Shown here: positions 15,514 through 23,642 of the stretch, one piece after another
Numbering within the stretch: position 1 is the stretch's first letter
How the letters are laid out: each line of letters begins with the position of its first letter
Source of the DNA: a virus
Reading direction: 5' to 3' (one strand)
Virus record (IMG/VR): IMGVR_UViG_3300025466_000130
Span: 1-30,644 of that record
DNA: 30,644 nucleotides
Translations under genes and position numbers: made by a program
The notes under the pieces: generated by a model
What the model saw: the letters and a program-made list of their open reading frames with translations, nothing else
What the model was told of the DNA's origin: nothing
Database searches by the model: none

Positions 15514-15535
15514 TTTTTTCTCCTGATCGTTGAAT

Positions 15536-15543
15536 TATTTATA
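15536..15543 (-). promoter_or_regulatory. T4-type late promoter octamer for tail tube
   Basis: An exact TATAAATA on the minus strand overlaps the gp18 stop region and lies 22 bases before the tail tube ATG, with AGGAGAA between. It would boost tube protein over the upstream sheath transcript. Confidence 0.83.
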
Positions 15544-17293
15544 CGCCTGAATTACCAAGCGCAACTTCATTGAAATTAACACTAGTTCCGACAGCAGTAA
15601 AGTTTAACTGAATAAAGTTAATGGAACGAGCAGGCTGAATATAAATGTCACCAACAAACTGATTTGAATTAACAACTTGTTGTGTGTTATTTGTGTTATC
15701 ACAAACAACTTTAAACGAAGTAATACCACGTCTACCTTGTACATCCCTTAGGTATGGTGTTACTAAAGCAACAAATTGTGCTTGTGTGAATGTATCATTA
15801 AATTCAAACAATGAATACTGAGCAGCCAAAGCGATTGTCTTTTCTAAAACAATAAACAATCTACGAACATTAATACGATCAAAAGCAGAAGGCTTAGATT
15901 GTAATGTTTTGTCGCCAAATAATACTGTTCCTTGACCTGGGAAGGTTACAACAGGATTAATACCTTGTGCATAAAGTGTATCCCGGAAAGATTTGTTTGG
16001 ATTCCATGCTAACTTAACAACATTCTTTAAGTTACCACGATTGAAACCAGCAGGAGACCACCAAGGATCACGAACGTCATCAGTATTAACACATAAACCA
16101 GCCATGTCAGCATTTAAAGGTACCCAACGATATACGTTGTTATACTTGTCAAACATGTATTTCCAACCAGTATCAGCAAAAGCGTATGAGGTTGAACGAG
16201 CTAATGTGTTATTCCAAGCCAAAATATTTGCCGCTTCTGAACCTGCTTGATTAATAACAGCAGAAGAAGGAGGTGAAACAAAGGCTATACAATCTTTACG
16301 AGTATTGACAATATTATCAATTACATATTGTTGAACGGTTGTATCGGCTGCACCAGTTATAACCAACGAAATATTAACATAATCACCTTGAAACAAACTA
16401 TAAGCATTTATTAAATCTGCATCGGTTGGTTGTGCATCAGTACCATTACCAAGAGTAATAAAGTTTGGTCCGGTTTGAATATTATTTTGTAATACTGTAA
16501 AATTGGTGTTGGCCAAAGTAGAACCCCATGTACTCGAGGTATTTGAAAGTTGTGGATGATCTACTGCATAAAGATATTTTGAATTATTGTAAACATAATT
16601 TTTATAATAATTTGAATTTCCTAAATGATCAACCGAGTCTATGCCTTTGGACAAATATCCAAAAGTTTCTAGAACTGTATTTTTAGTACCAGTAAATACA
16701 CCTAAAGAATCCATAACTACAATGTGAACTTCATCATTAGCAGCGCCAACTGAAGTTGCTTGAGCTGATGTTCCTGGTGCTCCATTAAAATAGGAAGATA
16801 CACCAACACCGTTAACATTCCAAGTAGAAAATGGTAAACCAGCATCAAGCATTGAAATGGTTAATGAGTTACCAAGAGCGCCTGGATATCTAGCAACAAA
16901 TGGACCATAAGCATTATTGTTTGTTGCGTTCTGTAAAAGACTTGCTTGAAATACGTCTTTATTTGGAATTTGTATTGTACTTTGTACTAAACCTGTAATT
17001 GCACTTACGTTAGAAGATGCGTTATATGCTTTAGTGTTAGCCGCACGAACCAATTGAAGGTTATTACCATAAGCTAAGAAAGAAGCTGCGGTAAAAAACG
17101 ATTGATATGTGTTACTGTCTGGAGCTCGATAAGTTTGTAGCAAAGTATTTTCGCTAGTAATTTGAGTAATTTTATTTACTGGACCCCATACAAAGGCTCC
17201 AGCAAAAGCACCGGCTGTAGTCAATACCGAAGGAACGACTGTGGTTAAGTCAGTTTCGGATACTGTTACGCCTGGAGAGATTGAAAACGCCAT
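15539..17293 (-). CDS. 18: Tail sheath protein gp18
   Basis: It forms the contractile sheath around the tube. N-terminal SPGVTVSETDLTTVVPSV and GAFAGAFVWGPVNKITQIT match the T4 family start. The C-terminal domain, the most conserved part, contains WNPNKSFRDTLYAQGINPVV, LFGDKTLQSKPSAFDRINVR, RLFIVLEKTIALAAQYSLFE and PYLRDVQGRRGITSFKVVCD. The 584 residues compare with 659 in T4; the variable middle domain accounts for the difference. AAGGAGAT lies just before the ATG. A late-like octamer with one mismatch (CATAAATA) lies upstream. Confidence 0.96.
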   Translation of the reverse strand: MAFSISPGVTVSETDLTTVVPSVLTTAGAFAGAFVWGPVNKITQITSENTLLQTYRAPDSNTYQSFFTAASFLAYGNNLQLVRAANTKAYNASSNVSAITGLVQSTIQIPNKDVFQASLLQNATNNNAYGPFVARYPGALGNSLTISMLDAGLPFSTWNVNGVGVSSYFNGAPGTSAQATSVGAANDEVHIVVMDSLGVFTGTKNTVLETFGYLSKGIDSVDHLGNSNYYKNYVYNNSKYLYAVDHPQLSNTSSTWGSTLANTNFTVLQNNIQTGPNFITLGNGTDAQPTDADLINAYSLFQGDYVNISLVITGAADTTVQQYVIDNIVNTRKDCIAFVSPPSSAVINQAGSEAANILAWNNTLARSTSYAFADTGWKYMFDKYNNVYRWVPLNADMAGLCVNTDDVRDPWWSPAGFNRGNLKNVVKLAWNPNKSFRDTLYAQGINPVVTFPGQGTVLFGDKTLQSKPSAFDRINVRRLFIVLEKTIALAAQYSLFEFNDTFTQAQFVALVTPYLRDVQGRRGITSFKVVCDNTNNTQQVVNSNQFVGDIYIQPARSINFIQLNFTAVGTSVNFNEVALGNSGV

Positions 17294-17343
17294 TTGTTAT
17301 CTCCTTGAATATTGTTGTATTGGCAATTATAATACCATTATCA

Positions 17344-17351
17344 TATTTATG
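17344..17351 (-). promoter_or_regulatory. Possible late promoter for tail sheath (7 of 8)
   Basis: CATAAATA on the minus strand differs from the late octamer only at its first base. It lies 50 bases upstream of the sheath ATG, in the gap after the terminase gene, where a strong virion gene would be expected to have a promoter. Confidence 0.4.
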
Positions 17352-17370
17352 TAACGTAAAATTTAGAGTT

Positions 17371-19041
17371 TTACCTCTGAATTTCCCTAAAGTAAGCAGA
17401 ATACGTTTCTCTACCATCTGCTTTTTCCCACACATCACCGTCTGAAACGTCAAAACTATGTTCTTGACCATCATCGATGACTGGTGCCGGTGGTGTTAAT
17501 TCATCAACCTGATTCATATTTTCAAGTTGAAGTTGTTTTCTAATATCGTGGTTAACAATCTCTTTGAAATACTTTTGAGTTGAAATCCATCCAAACATGA
17601 CTAAACCCATAACCATATCATCATTAGCATCAGATTCAGCAGCAAACGAATTCTTTTGCGCCACAAATGTGGTTAATTCAGAAATAGTATCAAAGTCATT
17701 AATAATTAACTTGTCACCTTCAATTAAGGTTTTCAGGTTAGAACAACCAATTCTTTTAACCTGTGGTGACATTTTAAGTCCCAATTGAACACCTCTAGCA
17801 AAGCCGGCACTCAATTGTTGTGGTTTCTTATTACCTGTAAATACTTTCCACAAATTTTCATATTCCAAATCTTGATGTAGAATATCTGCAACCTGTGGTG
17901 TGTTATTTATCTCAACTAAAACATAGGCATCATTATACAACTTTGCCGCATTAAAAATTTCGGTTGGAAATAACATTGGTGAAACGGAGGAACTCTTATA
18001 TGTTGCAACTTGTTCGTATGGTGTTGCTGAAATATCAATAACGGAAAATGTAGAACAATCTAATCCTTTACCTTCAGCCACGTCAACTACAAGAGCATAC
18101 AGGTGGTCTTTAACATTTTCATCATCACCTTTGACTGGTGCTTTGTAAATTTTAACCTTGTCATATTCCGCAATAGGCTGTTTATATGATAATTGTTGTA
18201 GTTTGAGTCCAGACACCAAAGTATTTGATGATCCCAAGAATTCCGTTTCAAACTCCTGCCGGAACTGGTGCTCAGAAGTATTCTTAATTGTTTCTTCTTT
18301 CCAAGCCTCATCACGACCAGGAACCTGTGACCAATGAATTTCAAATGGTACATAATTATTTCGTTTGTGTACTGCATCATTCCAATACTTGTAAAACAAA
18401 TTCATACCATTTGGTGTAGACACCATCAGAATCTTAGTTTTAGTACCAGCAGTAATAACCGGATAAACGGAAGTAATGAATTCTGCAGCAATATTTGACG
18501 GTACGAAAGCAAACTCATCCAAGAATACAATATTAAAAGAACCGGAACGTGAAGCAGCAGAAGATGTTGAGTCGGCAATAATAACTGAACCATTTTCTAA
18601 TTCAATTCGAGCTTTATTCCATTCAACAACACCTTGTTGTAACCATTGTGGAAGATTTTCGTAGGCTAATTGAAGTTTACCGAGAATACCAATGGCGGTT
18701 TTATTTCTGTTAGCAAGAACTGCAATTGATTGTGAGTCTTTGAATAAAATTGTCCAAAGTAAATATGCTACTGCTGTTGTTGTTTTACCAACCTGACGAG
18801 GACATTTGGTAATAACAAAACGATTTTCATGAAAAGTTCTAATCATATCTTTTTGAAAATCGTACATATCAAAAGGTACTAAACCATCATCTAGTGTAAT
18901 AATTTTAATCCATTTAGTAAAATAAATTGGATCTTGAGAACATTTGACATACTCATCAAATTGTTCTTGTGTGTAATTGTATTTTACCCCAACTCGTTTT
19001 AAGAGTGGATTATCACGGTATGATTGTTTATTTGTGGCCAT
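17371..19041 (-). CDS. 17: Terminase large subunit gp17
   Basis: It is the ATP-driven packaging motor and headful nuclease that docks on the portal. The N-terminal ATPase has PFDMYDFQKDMIRTF (adenine-binding region), Walker A PRQVGKTT at residues 81-88, Walker B IVFLDEFAF (Asp175, Glu176) and coupling motif MVSTPNGMN. The C-terminal RNase H-like nuclease has acidic residues in VVDVAEGKGLD and VLVEINN. The 556 residues compare with 610 in T4. The ATG overlaps gene 16 by 14 bases. The identification is firm. Confidence 0.97.
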   Translation of the reverse strand: MATNKQSYRDNPLLKRVGVKYNYTQEQFDEYVKCSQDPIYFTKWIKIITLDDGLVPFDMYDFQKDMIRTFHENRFVITKCPRQVGKTTTAVAYLLWTILFKDSQSIAVLANRNKTAIGILGKLQLAYENLPQWLQQGVVEWNKARIELENGSVIIADSTSSAASRSGSFNIVFLDEFAFVPSNIAAEFITSVYPVITAGTKTKILMVSTPNGMNLFYKYWNDAVHKRNNYVPFEIHWSQVPGRDEAWKEETIKNTSEHQFRQEFETEFLGSSNTLVSGLKLQQLSYKQPIAEYDKVKIYKAPVKGDDENVKDHLYALVVDVAEGKGLDCSTFSVIDISATPYEQVATYKSSSVSPMLFPTEIFNAAKLYNDAYVLVEINNTPQVADILHQDLEYENLWKVFTGNKKPQQLSAGFARGVQLGLKMSPQVKRIGCSNLKTLIEGDKLIINDFDTISELTTFVAQKNSFAAESDANDDMVMGLVMFGWISTQKYFKEIVNHDIRKQLQLENMNQVDELTPPAPVIDDGQEHSFDVSDGDVWEKADGRETYSAYFREIQR

Positions 19042-19450
19042 TATCTTTTAACAATTTTCCAAGGTCAGCTGTAGAACCAACAAATATTGCTTTATCTATT
19101 GTTGTGTTGTTTACTTCTTTTTTACCATCCATATCACGCATTGTTTTTTGAATGTTTAATAATTCCTTGTTTGCATCCACCATATTTTTAAGTAATGTTC
19201 CGTAGACTTCAAATGCTCTAGGGTGCTGTCCGGCTTTAGCAATATTAAGAATTTCTTCCATAGCTTCTTTGCCTTGATCAATAATACCCTGAAGGTTCTC
19301 TTTAGATTGTTGGTAAGCATCAGTTAAATCTTCCTCTATGTCGGGTTTATCATATTTAACAGATACTACAGGTAAAGATTCTTTTTTTTCTTCTTTGACT
19401 GTAGGTGTTATATCAAATATTTCTTCCATACTCTTTTCAAATTTATTCAT
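19028..19450 (-). CDS. 16: Terminase small subunit gp16
   Basis: It recognises viral DNA and stimulates gp17. It has 140 residues (T4 164), almost entirely helical. A variable acidic N-terminus (MNKFEKSMEEIFDITP) precedes a central coiled coil (ENLQGIIDQGKEAMEEILNI), the typical AGQHPRAFEVYGTLLKNMVD and ANKELLNIQKTMRDM. Its 14-base overlap with gene 17 is the usual arrangement. No clear Shine-Dalgarno sequence is seen before the ATG, which follows the fibre-like gene by nine bases. Confidence 0.93.
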   Translation of the reverse strand: MNKFEKSMEEIFDITPTVKEEKKESLPVVSVKYDKPDIEEDLTDAYQQSKENLQGIIDQGKEAMEEILNIAKAGQHPRAFEVYGTLLKNMVDANKELLNIQKTMRDMDGKKEVNNTTIDKAIFVGSTADLGKLLKDNGHK

Positions 19451-19459
19451 ATTATTTTA

Positions 19460-20644
19460 TTATGAAGCCGCACCTTTTATAATAACATATTGTAATATTG
19501 GAGATTCCGTTGCAACTGTACTAAAGCTTCGAATGGTGACATTTGCTTGACCAGCAGAAGTATTAGAAGCAAAATGATAATTACCCAAAGTGCCACCGGA
19601 CCAATGATTGATCATCAAAAAATCATTTGCTGATATTGTGGAATTTGTAAGTACAAAAGTATTTGATGTATTATTTGCCATTGCTTGTGAAAATAATGTG
19701 ATTTGTCCTGAGGGTTTATTTAAAGTTACACCAGTTACTCTGGATGTAATCTGTGCAATCGTACCACCAGAACCAGTTGCATATCCAATACCATTGCCTG
19801 TTGTTGTAATTAAACCTGACGTTGATACATTTGTTGTTGTAATTGTTCCATTACTATACAAATTAACTATAGGTGTTGTGTTTGGACCACCAGTATAAAA
19901 AGTAATTTGATCTGAAGGTCCAACCGAAATTCTTCCAATTCCTGATACATAATCAACAACAATGCCATCTGCGTATGTACCTGTAAAATTATTTGTTACA
20001 TATAAACCGTTATTACTTGTAAGTGTATTACCTGTGGCAAGTGCACCTGTAAATGATCCACCAATTGTGGTATTTGTAATAGATGACACACGACCATTAG
20101 CAGTTAATGTAATAACGGGAATATTTGTTGAATTTCCATAAACACCAGCCGAAACAATTAGTGTTGTATAGTCTGTGTTTGCTAATGCTTGAACTGAAAC
20201 CATATTAGCATTTTGAATTTGATCTACTGTATTTTGCCAAGCATTTACACCAATAATATATGATATATTGGCATTAGCTGTATTTAAACCACCTTGTAGA
20301 TAATTAGTATTTCCTGAAACTGTATTTGCAATAGCACTAGCAATGTTTGCTTGGCCATAAGCGGCAGTTGTAAATGACAAAGAAGCTTCAACTAAAGCTT
20401 GTGCATTACTTTGATTAAATGCTGTTTGAGCTAAAATAATTGCAATATTTGCTTGACGAATAGCTGAATTGGCTAAAGTTCTTGCAACATTATCTGTACT
20501 ACCTATTGGATAACCACCAGGAGTTAAACCATCATGAATGGTTAAAATATGATTAGTGTTATCAATAATTAATTCGCCAGGTGCTCCTGTTGTAGTAGCA
20601 ACTACTGTATTAGCATAACGTTTAAGTTGTAATGTTCTTGACAT
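19460..20644 (-). CDS. Fibre-like virion protein inserted between gp15 and gp16
   Basis: This 394-residue protein has three parts. Residues 1-50 (LQLKRYANTVVATTTGAPGE and IIDNTNHILTIHDG) resemble the small N-terminal module of phage tropism/fibre proteins. Residues 50-190 carry Asn/Ala-rich helical repeats (NTNYLQGGLNTANANISYI, GVNAWQNTVDQIQNAN) of the same kind as the giant fibre gene at the right end of the window. The C-terminus is beta-rich, with ITSRVTGVTLNKPSGQITLF and ILQYVIIKGAAS, a tail common to many phage structural proteins. It probably forms a trimeric appendage such as a neck whisker or short fibre, though its exact place is unknown. AGGAT precedes the ATG, which is two bases from the gp15 stop. 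Confidence 0.82.
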   Translation of the reverse strand: MSRTLQLKRYANTVVATTTGAPGELIIDNTNHILTIHDGLTPGGYPIGSTDNVARTLANSAIRQANIAIILAQTAFNQSNAQALVEASLSFTTAAYGQANIASAIANTVSGNTNYLQGGLNTANANISYIIGVNAWQNTVDQIQNANMVSVQALANTDYTTLIVSAGVYGNSTNIPVITLTANGRVSSITNTTIGGSFTGALATGNTLTSNNGLYVTNNFTGTYADGIVVDYVSGIGRISVGPSDQITFYTGGPNTTPIVNLYSNGTITTTNVSTSGLITTTGNGIGYATGSGGTIAQITSRVTGVTLNKPSGQITLFSQAMANNTSNTFVLTNSTISANDFLMINHWSGGTLGNYHFASNTSAGQANVTIRSFSTVATESPILQYVIIKGAAS

Positions 20645-20645
20645 T

Positions 20646-21737
20646 TTAGGATCCTAAATCTATTGGGTTTTCTAGTTCGGTTGATAAATCATCTATACCA
20701 AAAGTATTTAAACTCAAATCACCTAAGAAATTATTTTGAGATATAACATTCGTATCAATATTTGGTGTTTCTGTTACCGTATCTGTATATGTATATAAAG
20801 TATTGGCATTAGCATCGGTTGGTGTAGGTGTAATAACAATCTGCGCAAGATTGTTTGGTTGTAATTGATATGAATTAAACAAATAACTTGCACCACTATT
20901 AATACCAATAATGTGTTGCGAAGAAACAAAATTACCATCAATATTAGTAAGTATTAGTTTATTATTTACCCAAGAAGAAACTTGGCCGGTAGCTGTTGCT
21001 GAATTAACCGAATAACCTTGATAAACAATTTCACCTATTTGATATGTTCCAACACCTGTATTTGACATATTAAATGCAACAGAATCAGAACCAGTTATAT
21101 TATTGAGAATATTAGTAATTGATGTTTTAATTAATCCAACAGTAGAAGTTTGGCCAAACACATAGCCTTTAACTGTAAAGTTTAATGTCCAAACAATCAT
21201 TCTAGGATCAGTATCTCTAGGACCTTCATAAGACACTTCTTGGCTTGTTGAATTTAATACAACCGGTATTTCTTTAATCATACCCATTTCAGGAACCAAA
21301 TTTATTTTGATTGTATAATCTGGAGCAAAATAGGGAAGTATATGTTCAATGATTTGAGTGCCATCTTCAATATTGCGAACATAGATACACAAATCAAAAT
21401 CGAAATTGTATGGTACTGGATTATATTGAGCAAGAACACCATTTTTGGTTTGAGAAAATGCTTTAAAATTGGTATTTTGTTTTCTTGTGGTATCGTATGT
21501 TAGGCCATTCATTTCAAATGACATACGAGGTAAAGTCATTTGAACTTTTTTGTCTAAATTGGCATCACCTTGTAATCGTTGAACATATAATTCTTTGGCT
21601 GCATAAGCAATAGGAACAATAAACCGTTGGGCTTCTGTTTCATCCTTATTATATCGAACTAGTGTAATGTTGTTAAAAATGTTTCCAAATCCAACAACAA
21701 GTTTACGAATAATTCTATTGTATGTGGTATTGGCCAT
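20646..21737 (-). CDS. 15: Tail sheath stabiliser / tail terminator gp15
   Basis: It caps the tail and joins it to the neck. Residues 1-210 match the T4 family, with FNNITLVRYNKDETEAQRFI, VPIAYAAKELYVQRLQGDA, TLPRMSFEMNGLTYDTTRK, YNFDFDLCIYVRNIEDGTQI and YEGPRDTDPRMIVWTLNFTV. The 363 residues exceed T4 gp15 (272), and the excess is a C-terminal extension. That extension holds a beta module (about 228-290, with QIGEIVYQGYSV, SSWVNNKLILTNIDGNF and IIGINSGASY) also present in gp14. The ATG overlaps the gp14 stop (TAATG). Confidence 0.95.
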   Translation of the reverse strand: MANTTYNRIIRKLVVGFGNIFNNITLVRYNKDETEAQRFIVPIAYAAKELYVQRLQGDANLDKKVQMTLPRMSFEMNGLTYDTTRKQNTNFKAFSQTKNGVLAQYNPVPYNFDFDLCIYVRNIEDGTQIIEHILPYFAPDYTIKINLVPEMGMIKEIPVVLNSTSQEVSYEGPRDTDPRMIVWTLNFTVKGYVFGQTSTVGLIKTSITNILNNITGSDSVAFNMSNTGVGTYQIGEIVYQGYSVNSATATGQVSSWVNNKLILTNIDGNFVSSQHIIGINSGASYLFNSYQLQPNNLAQIVITPTPTDANANTLYTYTDTVTETPNIDTNVISQNNFLGDLSLNTFGIDDLSTELENPIDLGS

Positions 21738-22618
21738 TAAATAGTTCCGAATGGATTTTCTTCAGTAAAATCTAAAATTGTATCAGCAGAAGTATTAATA
21801 TATGAATTATCATATACTTCTTTCTTAGCAGGATTATTTAACGGATCAAATGAAGCTAATGTATATTCTGATCCGCTGGCTTGACCAATAATTGACTGAC
21901 CATCAACAAACTCACCGGCAATATTGGACACAGACAAAGTGTTAGAAGAAGGAATCCAGGATTGAACAACGGCAACAGTAGTAGCATTTGCATATGTTTC
22001 GTCTGCTGATTGGTATACGATTTCATTAATTTTATATATTCCTGTTCCTGTGCCAATATTTAAATGTAGTGTGTATGCTGAATCTGTTACAACAGAATCT
22101 ATATCAGCAACACCAGTAGCAATAACTTCTTGTGAATATTTGAATTTTTCAAGTTCCAATTCATAGAAATAAGGAACTTTACGGCCTAACATAAAGAAAT
22201 CTTTAGTTTGATTTGTAAATTTAATTTCAAACAATTCACCCGTACCATTTAAAAATGGTATATAAACCAAATCACCCTCACGGGGTCTAGTAAATGTATT
22301 TTGTGGAACTCGTTCTGTAAATGATCTTTTAGAAAGTATTACTTGAACCGTGTTTTTAATTTCAAGTCCAAATTTAGAGAAGAATTCTTTTTCACCACCA
22401 TATTCGAGTGAATTGGAAAGATACATTTCAACCATAAAGGCAGTTTCAAAACTTTTAACCGGATCTTCACCAAAAAGAAGATCACGAGCAGCATCATTAT
22501 CGTTAGGTAAATAATATGCTTCAAAGCCTTGAACTTTGATTGATTCTACGATAATATCTTCAATTACACGTTGCTCAGGAAGACTTCCGTAATTATTAAA
22601 GTATTGTGAAATAGCCAT
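21737..22618 (-). CDS. 14: Neck protein gp14
   Basis: With gp13 it seals the filled head and joins it to the tail. N-terminal NNYGSLPEQRVIEDIIVESI followed by KVQGFEAYYLPND matches the family. FGEDPVKSFETAFMVEMYL, FSKFGLEIKNTVQVILSKR and RPREGDLVYIPFLNGTGELF are further conserved blocks. The 293 residues compare with 256 in T4. The extra part is mostly a beta module at 191-258 (KINEIVYQS, VVQSWIPSSNTLSVSNIAGE, IIGQASGSEY) shared with gp15. It follows gp13 by a single base and overlaps gp15 by one. Confidence 0.95.
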   Translation of the reverse strand: MAISQYFNNYGSLPEQRVIEDIIVESIKVQGFEAYYLPNDNDAARDLLFGEDPVKSFETAFMVEMYLSNSLEYGGEKEFFSKFGLEIKNTVQVILSKRSFTERVPQNTFTRPREGDLVYIPFLNGTGELFEIKFTNQTKDFFMLGRKVPYFYELELEKFKYSQEVIATGVADIDSVVTDSAYTLHLNIGTGTGIYKINEIVYQSADETYANATTVAVVQSWIPSSNTLSVSNIAGEFVDGQSIIGQASGSEYTLASFDPLNNPAKKEVYDNSYINTSADTILDFTEENPFGTI

Positions 22619-22619
22619 A

Positions 22620-23615
22620 TTAGTTCATGTACCATTCTAATGGGCCAAAATAGTTTGTAGCCATTTCAGATTCTAAACGTTCAATTTCAGTACAAGCTTC
22701 AGTATATAAAGTTTTTCCATCTAATGTAACGCCACCGGGTAATTGAAGTCCGGCAAATTTAGAAAGGTTATTTCCCCATGTTCTTTTGATAAGTGCTGTG
22801 GCATATTCTTTGAGCCAACGGTCATTATATACTCTGGTATAAACATCAGGATTAATTGCCGCATAACATTCTGCAATTGCAACTTGGCCAACTGGAGCTT
22901 CATTTGGGCCCCAATTCCAATCAATATACAACCTTTGCATATGTCTTTGGAATCGAATAGGAACTTCACCTGTAAACATAAGTTCCAGTGAACGTATGTG
23001 TTGTTGTGTAAGTGTATAATTGATGTATGATGCGGAGGTAAAGTCGTATAACTCGTTTAATCGTAGTTGATATCTAAGGTCAAACATATTAACATTAGAT
23101 TGCGAATCTGAAAGTGGAAATACACGGGTAACACCAACAATTTCCATTGGAAAACCTTGTGCGTCCGTAGAAGTACTTAAATCTAAGTATCTTTGATCAA
23201 CGTCACCCATTTTGTAAGCGGTAATTGTGGTACCTGTAGTTTGTACATTACCGGTTGTATCGTAATAATTTAAAGTTTCACCAACAGTAAAGGTTTGGTT
23301 TCCTTTAATTTGAACAACATTATTACCTGAAAATCCAGTGATTGTTGCAGTAGCACCTGAAGTGGCACCAATCAAGCTTGAAACGTTTGGAATATAAGGA
23401 GCAAGAGTGTTATTGGCACTTAATACTGATCCAGTTAATGCTTTAATGTAATAAACTTTTTGTAGTCCATCAAAGTGATAATCTGTCCAATATTGAAGTG
23501 CATCATCGATACGATCTTCTACTTGATCGTCATCTACGTTAATTTCGATTACAGGAAATCCGAGCCTGCGCAAACAATAAGTTTTAAAGTCATCTCGGTT
23601 TGTAATTGTTGCCAT
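22620..23615 (-). CDS. 13: Neck protein gp13
   Basis: This head completion protein forms the ring under the portal. The start RDDFKTYCLRRLGFPVIEIN and DDQVEDRIDDALQYWTDYHF are the family signature. C-terminal blocks include PIRFQRHMQRLYIDWNWG, YNDRWLKEYATALIKRTWGN and FAGLQLPGGVTLDG. The 331 residues compare with 309 in T4, with an inserted beta segment at about 80-120 (SLIGATSGATATITGF, FTVGETLNYY) akin to the modules of gp14 and gp15. AGGAG precedes the ATG; a weak late-like octamer lies upstream. Confidence 0.95.
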   Translation of the reverse strand: MATITNRDDFKTYCLRRLGFPVIEINVDDDQVEDRIDDALQYWTDYHFDGLQKVYYIKALTGSVLSANNTLAPYIPNVSSLIGATSGATATITGFSGNNVVQIKGNQTFTVGETLNYYDTTGNVQTTGTTITAYKMGDVDQRYLDLSTSTDAQGFPMEIVGVTRVFPLSDSQSNVNMFDLRYQLRLNELYDFTSASYINYTLTQQHIRSLELMFTGEVPIRFQRHMQRLYIDWNWGPNEAPVGQVAIAECYAAINPDVYTRVYNDRWLKEYATALIKRTWGNNLSKFAGLQLPGGVTLDGKTLYTEACTEIERLESEMATNYFGPLEWYMN

Positions 23616-23634
23616 GTTTTTCTCCTATAGGGAA

Positions 23635-23642
23635 TATTTAGG
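23635..23642 (-). promoter_or_regulatory. Weak late-like octamer before gp13
   Basis: CCTAAATA on the minus strand keeps the last six bases of TATAAATA and overlaps the stop of the upstream adhesin gene, the same placement as the exact octamer before the tube gene. The first two bases are wrong, so this is tentative. Confidence 0.3.

Noticed and set aside
17250-17474. 74-codon minus-strand frame spanning the gp18-gp17 gap
   Set aside because: It overlaps both terminase and sheath genes, has no ribosome site and no family features.
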